From Bradyrhizobium macuxiense (GTDB lineage: Bacteria; Pseudomonadota; Alphaproteobacteria; Rhizobiales; Xanthobacteraceae): 61,516 bases of DNA. The translations under genes were made by a program, and so were the position numbers. The stretch covers positions 209,753 to 271,268 of the forward strand of contig NZ_LNCU01000039.1 of the NCBI RefSeq assembly GCF_001542415.1, written 5' to 3'. Shown here one piece after another: positions 32,447 to 41,176 of the stretch. The notes beneath the pieces were generated by a model. It did not search any database and was not told the origin of the DNA. It was given only the letters and a program-made list of their open reading frames with translations. How positions within the stretch are numbered: position 1 is the first letter of the stretch; each line of letters opens with the position of its first letter.

Positions 32447-33127
32447 TCAAGTTGATGCGGTCATACTCGCCCCAGACATTTGCGAGCACACGAAGGAGTA
32501 GTTTGCCGGCTCATCGCGCCGCCCCTTGTTCGCGACGAAGTCGACGAAGGGCACGGAAGCGACTTCGACTTGCTCATAGGCCATCGCGTCGAGCTTGGGT
32601 ATGGTCAGCTCGGTCGCATACTTGATGCGATGGAAATAGGAGTTGTAGGTCGACTGGTCCCACTGGAAGAACTGGGTGTCGTTGATGAAGTTCTTCACCA
32701 GGAAGTATTTCGCGCCGCTCATGAAATCGGCGGTTTCGGCGATCTCGTCCAGCGAGGCGATGGAAGGGCCAAGTATATGGAACACGGCAAATGTGATTTG
32801 ACCGGACCGCGCGGCATCCAAAAAGCCGATGTCGCGCAAAGAACCCAACGCTGCAGACAATAGGCCAGCGCGCGCATCAATCACGGTGACGGATAGTCCG
32901 GAGTTTAAGGTATCAAAAATCTTCATCTGATCCGCGGTCGTCGTCATATCGACGATCTCGGTGATGTCAGGGTGAAAACGCTTCAACGTTCCCCGCGGTG
33001 ATTCCGTGTCAAAAGCGCGTGTCTGCACGGCATTGTTGCTGAAGTAGTCGAGGAGCGTTCGCGATACTGTCGTCTTTCCAACGCCACCCTTGTCCGCGCC
33101 GACCACAATCACAACTGGCTTCACCAT
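32447..33127 (-). CDS. ParA/MinD-like ATPase with frameshifted C-terminus
   Basis: A 226-residue protein from the ATG at 33127 (AGGGGAA upstream); the open frame further upstream is non-coding. It has a deviant Walker A, GADKGGVGKTTVSRTLLDYF, switch-type FDTESPRGTLKRFHPD and VTVIDARAG, as in ParA/MinD ATPases. The last 16 residues (VCSQMSGASMTAST) are out of register. One base over, the frame reads RVLANVWGEYDRINLTELTG and on to a stop at 32400, which looks like the true tail. A single lost base near 32485-32495 explains it. The ATPase core is intact, so some activity may remain. The second P-loop gene follows directly. Cargo is unknown. Confidence 0.65.
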   Translation of the reverse strand: MVKPVVIVVGADKGGVGKTTVSRTLLDYFSNNAVQTRAFDTESPRGTLKRFHPDITEIVDMTTTADQMKIFDTLNSGLSVTVIDARAGLLSAALGSLRDIGFLDAARSGQITFAVFHILGPSIASLDEIAETADFMSGAKYFLVKNFINDTQFFQWDQSTYNSYFHRIKYATELTIPKLDAMAYEQVEVASVPFVDFVANKGRRDEPANYSFVCSQMSGASMTAST

Positions 33128-33750
33128 GGAATTCCCCTGAGGCACTCGCTTTCGCGCCGGCGCGACATGCGCCAGCGGCAGGCGTCTGCTTTGGGTGGGA
33201 AAATGGCAGAACGAGGGACAGTTGAGTTTTTGATGCGTCATCAGAGTGTTTGGTCGACAGCTTTCATTGCCCGGCCGCCAGGAAGTGGAATGCAATGACG
33301 ACGATAGAGCGAAGAGAGCGGTAGCGCTGATGTTGGCTCCAACGAACTTCCAACACCTGATCGAGGAATTTAGCATGGGCTCGACCGCGGAGATGTTTGC
33401 GCTCGGATAACTGTCTCGTCGTTCGAATTTGCAACATAATAAAATGGCTTGAATCGCACGTAGCGTCAGGTTGTAGAATTGGAAACGTGGCGACGTATGA
33501 TGTGGCGCGCTGGCATCGAAGCTAACGGGATGATCAAGCGAGATCCTGTGAGTGAGTGAATTGGGCGCAGTCATCTCGAACAGATGAGGATCATGCCGGT
33601 GCAAGGCTACGCGCGTTTGCTTGATGTAACGTGTGATGATGTAGAATGGCGCGGCGCGTGGTGAGTGGAGTTGCAGTCGAATTTGCTCGTGTCGGACTGG
33701 CGCTGGAGTCAGGCAATTAGGGGTTAGCAAACGGCAAGAGCGGCCAACCA
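33128..33750. other. Divergent region between ParA-like gene and SKWP gene
   Basis: About 620 bases with dispersed motif copy C at 33447-33476. It should hold both promoters. No convincing tts box was found upstream of the SKWP gene. Confidence 0.4.
33447..33476 (+). repeat. Dispersed 30-bp motif, copy C
   Basis: GCTTGAATCGCACGTAGCGT followed by CAGGTTGTAG. It shares the run ACGTAGCGTCAGGTTGTA with copy B. It lies in the gap upstream of both flanking genes. Confidence 0.5.
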
Positions 33751-35199
33751 TTGCTCTCGCGCTGTGGTGGCCGCCAATGTTGGCCTAGTGCCGACAGGGA
33801 TGAGGGCCCTGCGGGACCGCGAGACGCGTCGGCGGCGGACCTTGGAAAGGATTGTGCGTTGCTTAATGCCGCCCTGGTCGAGATTGAGTGCGCGAGCCGC
33901 ATCCGCGACTTCTCGATCGCAGTGGTCAGGCACGACAAGAAGTTGCGTACGGCGGCAGATCGCGCAATGTTCCTGCAAAAGGCTGCCGCGGATTTCCAAC
34001 TTCGATTTGTGGCAGGCTTCGAGGATAACATTCGCGCCGGAAAATCGTGGGGGTACGCCACGACATGCAACGTGTTGAGCCGGGAGGCCGCAGGTCAACC
34101 AGGCATCGAAGCCTGCAAGGCAATAGCGGCTCGGGTATCGGGTCTCGATGATGAACTGATCGGAAAGATCCAATGCAAGACCGTTTCGCTCTTGGCATCA
34201 TCGTTCGCTCGGCACTCAGCGATGGCCGATTGTCGCAATGGAACGATCAGGATCGCCGCATTTTGCCGAGACAAGAGTGCAATAGTGCCGCGGCTGAACA
34301 GTCAACATGTGTCATTGCTGGTAAACGCTTTCAGCAAGTGGCCCGAAGAACCGACCTTTCGTCAGGCCGCGGTCGCAATCGCGGATGAAGTCGTTCGCCG
34401 CGGGGACCGCCGCGCGAGACTTTCTGAATGTTCGCCACAGGGACTATCGACGCTGGTGAACGGTTTCAGCAAATGGTTCGACGAGGAGAGCGCTTGCAAG
34501 GCGATAGTCGCTATCGCCGGTGAGGTCCGTCGCCGCGCCGATTGCGCGGAGATCGGACTCTCTGAGTTTGTTACGCAGGGGTTGGTGGCCCTCGTGAACG
34601 GGTTCAGCGAGTCGCCGGAGCAGGAAGACTGTCACCACGCCATAGTCGCCATCGCCGGTGCAGTCTTGAGCCGCGGCAGCAAACTCTCTCGTTTTGCGCC
34701 GATGGAACTTGCGAGCCTGCTGAATGGTGTCAGCAAGTGGCCGGAAGAACTCCCTTGTCAGAAAGCCGCGATCGCGACCGCTCGTGAGGTTCTCAGCCGT
34801 CGAGATCAAATTGTTCGCTTTAGCGCGCACGACTTGTCGAAGCTGGTGAACGGCTTCAGCAAGTGGCCGGATGACCCTGCCTGCCGCCAAGCCACAGTCG
34901 TAATCGCGCGTGAAGTCGTTCGCTGCGCCGTCCGCCTTCCTGACTATACCCAGCAGGAACTTGCGAACCTGGTCAAAGGATTAAGCAAATGGCCCCAAGA
35001 GCCTGCCTGCCGCCGAGCCGCAGTGGCGTTCGCTGGTGAGGTTCTTCGCCGCGCCGACCAGGATGAGCGGCTCTCTGATTTCAATCACCGGGACCTGACG
35101 AGCCTGGTCGACAGTTTCAGCACGTGGCCGGAAGAGCCGGAATGCCGGCACGCGATAGATCGCATCGCTAGAGGGCGACACAGCCAGGGATTCGAATGA
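33751..35199 (+). CDS. SKWP-repeat type III effector-like protein
   Basis: A 482-residue protein whose last 290 residues consist of seven repeats of about 42-46 residues, at roughly 191, 236, 282, 324, 366, 408 and 452. The repeats centre on variants of LVNGFSKWPEEP, followed by a helical CRQAxVAIAxEVxRR segment. This is the SKWP repeat of Ralstonia RipS and Xanthomonas XopAD effectors, which are large proteins (well over 1000 residues) of HEAT/ARM-like design with unclear host targets. Here the N-terminal 185 residues are less regular and the protein is short. So it may be a truncated relative, or a rhizobial short form. No signal peptide is present, as expected for type III cargo. The exact start is uncertain. 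Confidence 0.65.
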   Translation: MLSRCGGRQCWPSADRDEGPAGPRDASAADLGKDCALLNAALVEIECASRIRDFSIAVVRHDKKLRTAADRAMFLQKAAADFQLRFVAGFEDNIRAGKSWGYATTCNVLSREAAGQPGIEACKAIAARVSGLDDELIGKIQCKTVSLLASSFARHSAMADCRNGTIRIAAFCRDKSAIVPRLNSQHVSLLVNAFSKWPEEPTFRQAAVAIADEVVRRGDRRARLSECSPQGLSTLVNGFSKWFDEESACKAIVAIAGEVRRRADCAEIGLSEFVTQGLVALVNGFSESPEQEDCHHAIVAIAGAVLSRGSKLSRFAPMELASLLNGVSKWPEELPCQKAAIATAREVLSRRDQIVRFSAHDLSKLVNGFSKWPDDPACRQATVVIAREVVRCAVRLPDYTQQELANLVKGLSKWPQEPACRRAAVAFAGEVLRRADQDERLSDFNHRDLTSLVDSFSTWPEEPECRHAIDRIARGRHSQGFE

Positions 35200-35862
35200 C
35201 GATAGCGCGGACTTAAGCAAGTCGTGAGGCTATGCTGGTTCGAGGTAAGGGCTTGGGAGGCGCCTGCGAACCCTGCAAGAACCTGCATGCAGCCAGGAAC
35301 GTCCACCATTGGGCGCCAAAAGGTGGGGTCAGCAGTCGGGCGAGGGATTCCTTTGGGCTGCGAGATATTCAGCCAATGATCGCGCAAGATTTCCACGTCA
35401 CCTACCGATACACTTACACGGAGAACTCGTTGCAGCCCTCTGCCCCAGCTAATCGTCCGAGTCGACCTGACAGGCTCAGACAGATCCTCGATCAGCAGAA
35501 TGCCCGACCTGTGGCTAATGCGGTGGTCGAACGATCGGCTTCTTCGCTACCAATGGTACGACACGGTCGCAGTCCTAAAGGCTCGGGTTCCCGTGTGGGA
35601 ATGGCCCAAGGCCTCGCTAAGCCTTTCGAGCGCGGCGATGCTCCGGTCAATCCACTGGCCCCTCCGCGCAATTGCGCTCGCAAGCATCGATCACTCGATT
35701 GAACACTGCAACTTAGAATATCCCCGAATCGCCGATTGAAGTGCATGGGAAAACAATGCGATCGCTGTTTAGGTCAACACCGTTCCGCCTATCAAGACAG
35801 CCCAGAACCACGTCCAATATTGGGAGGTGCCTTTCATCCTTCCTTTTCGGTACGCTTAGACG
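35200..35862. other. Intergenic region, no recognised gene
   Basis: About 660 bases. A plus-strand frame at 35500-35739 (79 codons, Trp/Leu-rich) is open but matches nothing I know. Possibly remnant DNA. Confidence 0.35.
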
Positions 35863-36216
35863 ATGAGTTCAACGTCGAAGATTGTAGCGGTAGGGGCAAT
35901 ATTCCTGGGAGAAGCCCTTTCGATACTCGCGGAGCTAGTCGCCTCAAAGCAGTTTGGAAAAGCCGGCGGGTATCTGACAACGCTCCTGCCGATGTTCCTG
36001 CTGGTAACGATCGGCGGCATCCTGCTCGTATGCGGATACGCACTCGGTTACATGCATCTCAAGAATATGTGGATAATTGTCGCAATATCGGTGGGAGCAA
36101 TTTTAGTGGTGGAACCGCTTCTCACGCTTCTGCTGTTTCGGGACGCGCCAACGGCCGGTTCGCTGATCGGGCTGGCGCTCGGCGCGCTTGGCACGCTCGC
36201 TGCGATATTTTTATGA
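35863..36216 (+). CDS. Small four-helix membrane protein, transporter-like
   Basis: A 117-residue integral membrane protein with four predicted helices at about residues 7-27, 41-63, 70-88 and 96-116. Its size and the Glu in helix 1 (GEALSILAELV) recall small multidrug resistance (EmrE-like) or EamA half-transporters. The Gly-rich helix 2 (LLVTIGGILLVCGYALGYMHL) supports close helix packing. It likely works as a dimer in the inner membrane. The substrate is unknown. It has no operon partner. Family placement is by topology, not by a diagnostic motif. Confidence 0.55.
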   Translation: MSSTSKIVAVGAIFLGEALSILAELVASKQFGKAGGYLTTLLPMFLLVTIGGILLVCGYALGYMHLKNMWIIVAISVGAILVVEPLLTLLLFRDAPTAGSLIGLALGALGTLAAIFL

Positions 36217-37320
36217 GCGTATTCTGGGCGGGCTTAAAACGGGCTGCAGCTTCGGAAAGATCGTACTTTGAAGACGAGTTGCGCAAGATCGGTCTTGCTC
36301 AATTCGAACGCGTGGGAAGGAATGTTTTTTGACGGGCGTTCTACGTCTAGTCACGATCCGCACATGGTTGGATTTGAGAGCGCTTCGATCGAAGACGTGC
36401 ATCTCCTTCCAGGAAATAGGACGTGCGCGGCAGCCGAAGGTCTCCCAATCGATATTACGCCAGGTACTGTTCCCTCACCACAATCCACCAGCCCTTCCAC
36501 GACGCGGGCATGTTTGTTGGGGACGTTTTTGGGGTGGCTCTCTGCCAAGTCACTTCCATAGACCGGCGTAGTTGGGTTCTTGAGGATCGCCGGCGCGGAC
36601 AGCGCGCGAGAATTAAGCGCTTTGCGCTCGGACCCCACCTTCGTCCCTGGGGAAGGCAGCAAATTGTTGTCCATCTTGGAGTGGATGTGCTCTGGGCCCC
36701 CAGATAGGCGGCGCCGCACGCCAGTTACCCGCCAATTTCGGACGTGGCAGCCACTAGCGGGCGATCCAGATGGCTTTCGATCACCTGGGCGAACAAGCCT
36801 CCCTTGAATCGATTGCGGGGAAGACCGACTGCACGGACGAGAAGCTGCGTCAGGAACATGTGCCTGGTGCCGACGGCCCGTTCGGATGTCATCATGCTCG
36901 GCGTGAAAGGCCGGGATGTCCGCCGCGAACTGGTGGGCAACCTCCGACGGGATCGAGAGCGGCTTTCGGGTGATTAGCATGCCGGAAGATAAATATCCCG
37001 AGCCGGTTTGACGAATCGAATGGGCGATGCACAATGAGGCTGCCTATCCATTTGCTACCCTTGGATACGGCCACGACGGCCCCAGCATCCTGGCCCCCAC
37101 GGCCCCCAGAAGGTGCTGGGGCTTTTCTTCTCCATCCTTACACCAGGCGAACAGCTCTTCCCCGCTTGCAACAAGCTCGTAGTGCGCCGGGTGGTCATCA
37201 ACCGCCCCAGCAGCCTCCAAATATGGTGGTTTTCTTCCGACTCGGTCGTCGCCGCCGCTTGGTGGCTTGGTAAGCTATCTATCGGGCGCACCGTCGCGTC
37301 CCGGAACCGTTAAACCCCGA
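36217..37320. other. Gene-poor region with possible remnants and a terminator-like hairpin
   Basis: About 1.1 kb. A 227-codon minus-strand frame (36351-37034) is open, but its composition changes along its length and no family is recognised. The hairpin at 37079-37131 is described separately. Confidence 0.35.
37079..37131 (+). terminator. Terminator-like hairpin
   Basis: GCCCCAGCA (37079-37087) pairs with TGCTGGGGC (37114-37122); the 26-base loop is C-rich; CTTTTCTTCT-type pyrimidine sequence follows. It fits a rightward rho-independent terminator, but no clear gene ends just before it. Confidence 0.45.
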
Positions 37321-37902
37321 TCATTTGCAGGCGATCTCCAGGTCATCTAGGTCACGAGGTGCTTCGTTTTGGCTGGCAGCTGCGCCAATGAACTTCATGC
37401 TGATTTTGGGCGGCACGGCGAAGTCGATATCAAGGTAGGCAGTTCCCATCTTCATCGTGCTTTGAATGCGCTGTGCCATCGCGGCGCTGCTGATTACAGT
37501 GGACACCAAGAGACCGCCGCCGGTCGCTTTAGCCGCGATGGCATTCACCTTCTGGACATCCGCGTTTCCGCTCGACTTCAAGCGCAGCCGAGCTTTTGGC
37601 GGCAGACCCCACGTCACCCGAAACGTCGTGACCTCGTAACCCATCTGTTCGAGAATCGGCAGGGCCTCACCGAGTTGTTGCGTAAAGGCACTGAATTCAC
37701 CGGTCAGCTTTCCCGTCGCCTCCGAAAAATCGGGCAGCGATAGATCAGGCATTGATGGCAGCGACACCGCTGGCATCGAAGGCATCAAATCGCGAGCGGA
37801 CTTTGTGATGCTCTCAATTCGGCTAGGTGGCGCTTTGTCCTCAGCATGAGCGAGGCCGATGCCCGATGAGAATAGCGCGACCAGCAATGCAAACCTGTTC
37901 AT
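37321..37902 (-). CDS. Exported hypothetical protein
   Basis: A 193-residue protein starting MNRFALLVALFSSGIGLAHA (ATG at 37902), a clear signal peptide. Starts further upstream would bury it. The mature part has a Pro/Ser/Asp-rich repeat near residues 40-65 (MPAVSLPSMPDLSLPDFSE) and then a compact domain (EQMGYEVTTFRVTWGLPPKARLRL). No family is recognised. It heads a leftward run of four uncharacterised genes (39.7 to 37.3 kb) that encode exported or membrane proteins. Expected location is the periplasm. Confidence 0.6.
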   Translation of the reverse strand: MNRFALLVALFSSGIGLAHAEDKAPPSRIESITKSARDLMPSMPAVSLPSMPDLSLPDFSEATGKLTGEFSAFTQQLGEALPILEQMGYEVTTFRVTWGLPPKARLRLKSSGNADVQKVNAIAAKATGGGLLVSTVISSAAMAQRIQSTMKMGTAYLDIDFAVPPKISMKFIGAAASQNEAPRDLDDLEIACK

Positions 37903-37964
37903 TCGATACTCCGAGTGTCCCAGTCGACGAGTTACGGCCTTAGCGTGAGGGTCCCGCGTTGCCC

Positions 37965-38435
37965 TCAGTTGGGCGCCGGAGGCAGACACTTGTTGATTCG
38001 GGCGTCCTGTTTCGTCTTTACGAAGCGGCACACCCCGAGGAGTGCCTCCTCGAAGACCTGATCCACCGATGGTGTGAGGCCCGTAGTGTCATACATCAAG
38101 CCGAGAGGAATACCTCGACTGCATTCATTCGCGTTTTGCGTTCGATAGACAAGATCGTTGCATCGCTGTTGGCGCGCTCCCATTGCCTGCCAAGCTCTAT
38201 CTCGCATTTCCTTGTCGGAGTGTTTGAGGTTGGCCTCTTCGGTCACTGCATCCGCTCGCAACTGACGAATTTGCTCGTCTGACATGAGCAAGACACGGTA
38301 GGCTCGCATTGCTGATAGCTCGGGTGTCGACCAATCGTCTTGCTTGGCTTGATAGAGCAGGCCTCCGCCAATCAAGCCAGCCAGCCGGACCGCAAGAGGA
38401 ACTCCCAGAGCAGGCCAACTGAACAAACAAGCCAT
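37965..38435 (-). CDS. Hypothetical protein with one N-terminal membrane segment
   Basis: About 156 residues from MACLFSWPALGVPLAVRLAG (38435; an upstream ATG at 38510 is possible). One hydrophobic helix (residues 5-27, ending GLIGGGLLYQ) acts as a signal anchor. The rest is charged and holds three cysteines. No family is recognised. It lies 16 bases downstream of the next gene's stop and 62 bases upstream of the 37.9-kb gene, so it is probably in the same operon as both. Confidence 0.55.
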   Translation of the reverse strand: MACLFSWPALGVPLAVRLAGLIGGGLLYQAKQDDWSTPELSAMRAYRVLLMSDEQIRQLRADAVTEEANLKHSDKEMRDRAWQAMGARQQRCNDLVYRTQNANECSRGIPLGLMYDTTGLTPSVDQVFEEALLGVCRFVKTKQDARINKCLPPAPN

Positions 38436-38451
38436 TGGTGGATTTCCCAGA

Positions 38452-39114
38452 CTACGGCGCAAAAGCGCCGACCAATGCCTTTGCAAATCCCGCGAGGGAT
38501 GTTCGTGCAAGAGTGAGCGTTATAAGCGCGATGCCAACTGGCACGCAAACCTCCAGACTCTTGCGCACGTGCCTGAGCACGCGAGAAAGCCGCCTGATCC
38601 CGATGCGGCCCTCCGCCTTTCTGACAGCAGCATTGGCGGCATCTTCTACCTTGCCATACGCATCCCACCAAGGCTCGGGTTCCGGAGTATAGTCGCCCTC
38701 GCGCATCTCGCGTTCCTGCTGAACCATATAATCGTCGGCTGACCTCGCCGAGGCGAGAGCGGCCTTTGTGCGCTCTCCCTCAATGTATCGGGTCACCAGC
38801 ACGCCGGTCTCACGATCACGCAATAGATCGGTCGATGCGCGTAGGAGAAAGTTCACCAGTAGCAGCAAGACTCCAAGCACAAGCAGCATCGACAGCACAT
38901 CCGAGCGCCCTCCGAAGTCCAAGGGAATGAGGCTCGTGGGTTGGAGACGGACGTTGAAGAGCACGGCCGTCATGCAGATCGCCGATGTCACGATAAGATA
39001 TCGCCCCGTGCGCATGGTTTCTTCGCTGAGTGGGTCTCCATAGAGACTCTCCAGGAAAGTGCTCGCGGACATCGCGTCACCGTTCGCATCGTTGTTTGTT
39101 TTTTCGTCGGTCAC
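38452..39114 (-). CDS. Hypothetical membrane protein with three helices
   Basis: A 220-residue protein with hydrophobic segments at about residues 40-58, 75-95 and 190-212 (VCVPVGIALITLTL). Between them is a polar, Glu/Arg-rich loop of about 90 residues (TRYIEGERTKAALASARSAD). An in-frame ATG at codon 15 is an alternative start. No family is recognised. Adjacent same-strand genes also encode membrane or exported proteins, so a joint envelope role is possible but unproven. Confidence 0.6.
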   Translation of the reverse strand: MTDEKTNNDANGDAMSASTFLESLYGDPLSEETMRTGRYLIVTSAICMTAVLFNVRLQPTSLIPLDFGGRSDVLSMLLVLGVLLLLVNFLLRASTDLLRDRETGVLVTRYIEGERTKAALASARSADDYMVQQEREMREGDYTPEPEPWWDAYGKVEDAANAAVRKAEGRIGIRRLSRVLRHVRKSLEVCVPVGIALITLTLARTSLAGFAKALVGAFAP

Positions 39115-39173
39115 TTGCGGTGGAGTCCAGAAAGAGGTTTGATTGGTGCCGTTAGCGTCAAAGTCGTATCAAA

Positions 39174-39668
39174 TCATCTCGAAGCCACGCGCTGACGATA
39201 GGCGTCGATCATCGCGCTCGTCACGTCATGCGGATAGCAGAGTGGGGCAGCACCGCCGGGCCGCGAGTAGGCGCTCCTTGCACCGCAAGATCGACCGTTG
39301 CGCATTATGTCATCCGGACACGCGCAGGGCTTACCAGTCGCGTGATACTGATCCCGGCTCGCCTTGATCAGGATCGCGACGATGGCGGCGGCGGTCAGAG
39401 TGGCCTCGACCTTGCGCTTGGGCTCGGGCTCCGTGTCATGTGGATTGCGTTTGGCCAGTGCGGAACTTGGGATGGATGATGGCGGCGACGCGGCGATTGT
39501 CGGCGCGGCAACGACCGGTGGAGTTGTGAACGCAAGGGGCTTCGCTATGGCGGCGGATTGCTGCGCAACAGGCGGCGTTGGCACACCTGTCGGCGCACCG
39601 TGACGACCAATTGAATAGGCTCCGAGGGCGGTAACGCCCAGGAGCAAAATAACAACCCCGCCTCGCAT
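39174..39668 (-). CDS. Conserved exported/anchored hypothetical protein
   Basis: A 164-residue protein with an N-terminal hydrophobic segment (MRGGVVILLLGVTALGAYSI), a Pro/Ala/Thr-rich linker, and a conserved C-terminal domain: AILIKASRDQYHATGKPCAC, PDDIMRNGRSCGARSAYSRP, GGAAPLCYPHDVT. The cysteine and GGAAPLCYP pattern recurs in Bradyrhizobium proteins of unknown role. The N-terminus looks like a signal anchor, so the domain should face the periplasm. First gene of the leftward four-gene group. Confidence 0.6.
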   Translation of the reverse strand: MRGGVVILLLGVTALGAYSIGRHGAPTGVPTPPVAQQSAAIAKPLAFTTPPVVAAPTIAASPPSSIPSSALAKRNPHDTEPEPKRKVEATLTAAAIVAILIKASRDQYHATGKPCACPDDIMRNGRSCGARSAYSRPGGAAPLCYPHDVTSAMIDAYRQRVASR

Positions 39669-39833
39669 AATCTAAAAACTAGAGCGCAACCAGCAGGCGA
39701 GATCAATAGAGCGTGGCACGTCGCCGCACTAGACGTTAGTTGTGTGTGCACGAAAGAGTTTCACCTTGTGATTGAATTGCGCTTCTTGGATCTAGAGCCC
39801 GTCTCGATTTTGGGGCATTCAAGGAGAACTGCA

Positions 39834-40049
39834 TTGAAGAAAATGGTGATTGTCGCAGTCGCACTGCTTTGCTCAACGGCGTTCGCACAGGCCAGAGGTG
39901 GCGGACACGGCGGCGGCCGGGTTTCCTACGGTGGAGGTCATCACACCTCTAGTCACGGCGGTTCCTACTTCGGCGGATCAGGATCGTCTCATAGGGGCGG
40001 CTCGTATCGGAATTTCAGCACTGGCAACCGGTACGGCACCCACAGATAA
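39834..40049 (+). CDS. Small secreted Gly/His/Ser-rich protein (TTG start)
   Basis: A 71-residue protein. The start is TTG at 39834 because AAGGAG lies seven bases upstream; an ATG three codons later lacks that spacing. A signal peptide (MVIVAVALLCSTAFAQA) is followed by a low-complexity tail of Gly, His, Ser and Arg (GGGHGGGRVSYGGGHHTSSH). Such tails may bind metal or wall polymers, but nothing specific can be said. A strong hairpin follows the stop. Confidence 0.6.
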   Translation: MKKMVIVAVALLCSTAFAQARGGGHGGGRVSYGGGHHTSSHGGSYFGGSGSSHRGGSYRNFSTGNRYGTHR

Positions 40050-40057
40050 TTCACTCT

Positions 40058-40094
40058 TCATACCCCGGCATCGGAACTCTCGGTGCCGGGGTAT
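40058..40094 (+). terminator. Strong GC hairpin after the small secreted gene
   Basis: CATACCCCGGCA and TGCCGGGGTATG form a perfect 12-base stem with a short loop, nine bases after the stop at 40049. There is no T-run, so it may protect or attenuate the transcript more than terminate it. It spans the apparent GTG start at 40083 of the next frame, which argues for a later start there. Confidence 0.5.
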
Positions 40095-40112
40095 GGCCAC
40101 GGGGGGCGACTT

Positions 40113-40754
40113 TTGACTCTTTACGATAACGCATCTGATCAGGCCATCTTGTTGCTTCCGTCGGGACAAACGCTGAAGGTGCAGGGCATCGAACTGTATC
40201 CAGCCGACGAATTGGGGCACATCGTGGCGACCCGGGCGGAAGCGGCCCGAAATCTCGGTACCGTGTCGACAGGTATTGGCTTCATTGGCTCTCCGGCATG
40301 GGCTATCGGTGCCAGCGCGGCACTTGGCTTCATCGAGTCGGCCGTCGCGGAGACGAACAAGAAAGCAGGGCTTCGCTTGCTCGCCAAGGCTGAGGAGATG
40401 TGGACGGCGACCAGCCGCCGAGGCCTCCTATTTCGCGTTCTCGATATCGACCGGATCGACCGACCAGCACCAAGTGCTTGGGTTGGAAACGTGCCGGCCT
40501 CGGAGCATGTCTTCGTCGGTGCAATGGGACGAAAGGAGAAGCGCCAGTTTCTCGAATTGCATGGCAAGACCGAGGCGGATGTCGTGAACGACCACGTCGA
40601 GCGCCGGACTTCGAGATCGTATGTTCACCATGGCGACGACTTCATCATGGTCGATACTGAATTCGGTTTGATGAATGTCAGGTGGTCGAGTGTGGTGGGT
40701 TACGTCGCTCCGAGCCGAGCAGCAAGCCAGCCGCCGCCGATACCAACAATCTAG
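40113..40754 (+). CDS. Hypothetical protein with glycine-zipper segment
   Basis: About 213 residues. TTG at 40113 with GGGGGG six bases upstream is preferred over GTG at 40083, which lies in a hairpin. Near residues 55-80 is a hydrophobic Gly/Ala segment (GFIGSPAWAIGASAALGF) that could insert into a membrane. The C-terminal part (YVHHGDDFIMVDTEFGLMNV) is beta-rich. No family is recognised. The following gene starts 38 bases after its stop with a good ribosome site, so they are probably co-transcribed. Confidence 0.55.
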   Translation: MTLYDNASDQAILLLPSGQTLKVQGIELYPADELGHIVATRAEAARNLGTVSTGIGFIGSPAWAIGASAALGFIESAVAETNKKAGLRLLAKAEEMWTATSRRGLLFRVLDIDRIDRPAPSAWVGNVPASEHVFVGAMGRKEKRQFLELHGKTEADVVNDHVERRTSRSYVHHGDDFIMVDTEFGLMNVRWSSVVGYVAPSRAASQPPPIPTI

Positions 40755-40792
40755 GATGCGAGGGCGTGCGCGCCTATGGAAGGAGGACACAA

Positions 40793-41176
40793 GTGTTAAC
40801 GGCGCAGGAAATTTCGGAAGCCAAAACGCGAATCCGCTATGGCAACAGAGAGGTGTTGCACGAGCACGACGATTGTATCCGTATTGCCTATGAGTGGCTG
40901 GATGCGCAGACCAAGATCAAGGGGCTGATGCGGCAGACCTTGCCCATCAAGCACATTATCGAGAAGTGGGGCGGACGCTACGTGTCACAGTCTGATGTCG
41001 AGGTCGCAGCCGAGTTGCACCCCGATGTCAGGGGCACGTACCCCCATTTCAACATCGGCTCTCGTCTTATTCTTCCGTCTGACGCACGCTTGGTGAACAT
41101 TCCAGAGGCGAAGACGCAAGACTATAAAATGACGGAGAGGCAAATCGCGCATACCTATGGCAGCCGTCGAGAATAG
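40793..41176 (+). CDS. Hypothetical protein (GTG start)
   Basis: A 127-residue soluble protein. AAGGAGG lies six bases before GTG at 40793, which decides the start over an in-frame ATG at 40682 that overlaps the previous gene. The pattern EISEAKTRIRYGNREVLHEH, DDCIRIAYEWLDAQTKIKG and KHIIEKWGGRYVSQSDVEVA suggests a small mixed alpha/beta domain. No family is recognised. Second gene of a likely pair with the 40113-40754 gene. Confidence 0.6.
   Translation: MLTAQEISEAKTRIRYGNREVLHEHDDCIRIAYEWLDAQTKIKGLMRQTLPIKHIIEKWGGRYVSQSDVEVAAELHPDVRGTYPHFNIGSRLILPSDARLVNIPEAKTQDYKMTERQIAHTYGSRRE

Noticed and set aside
32447..33751. A 434-codon frame that would extend the ParA-like protein by about 208 N-terminal residues
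   Set aside because: The extension has no family pattern and crosses the dispersed 30-bp motif; the ATG at 33127 has a ribosome site and begins right before the P-loop.
36351..37034. A 227-codon minus-strand frame, possibly transposase
   Set aside because: No DDE or HTH pattern could be recognised; composition changes along the frame as in chance frames.
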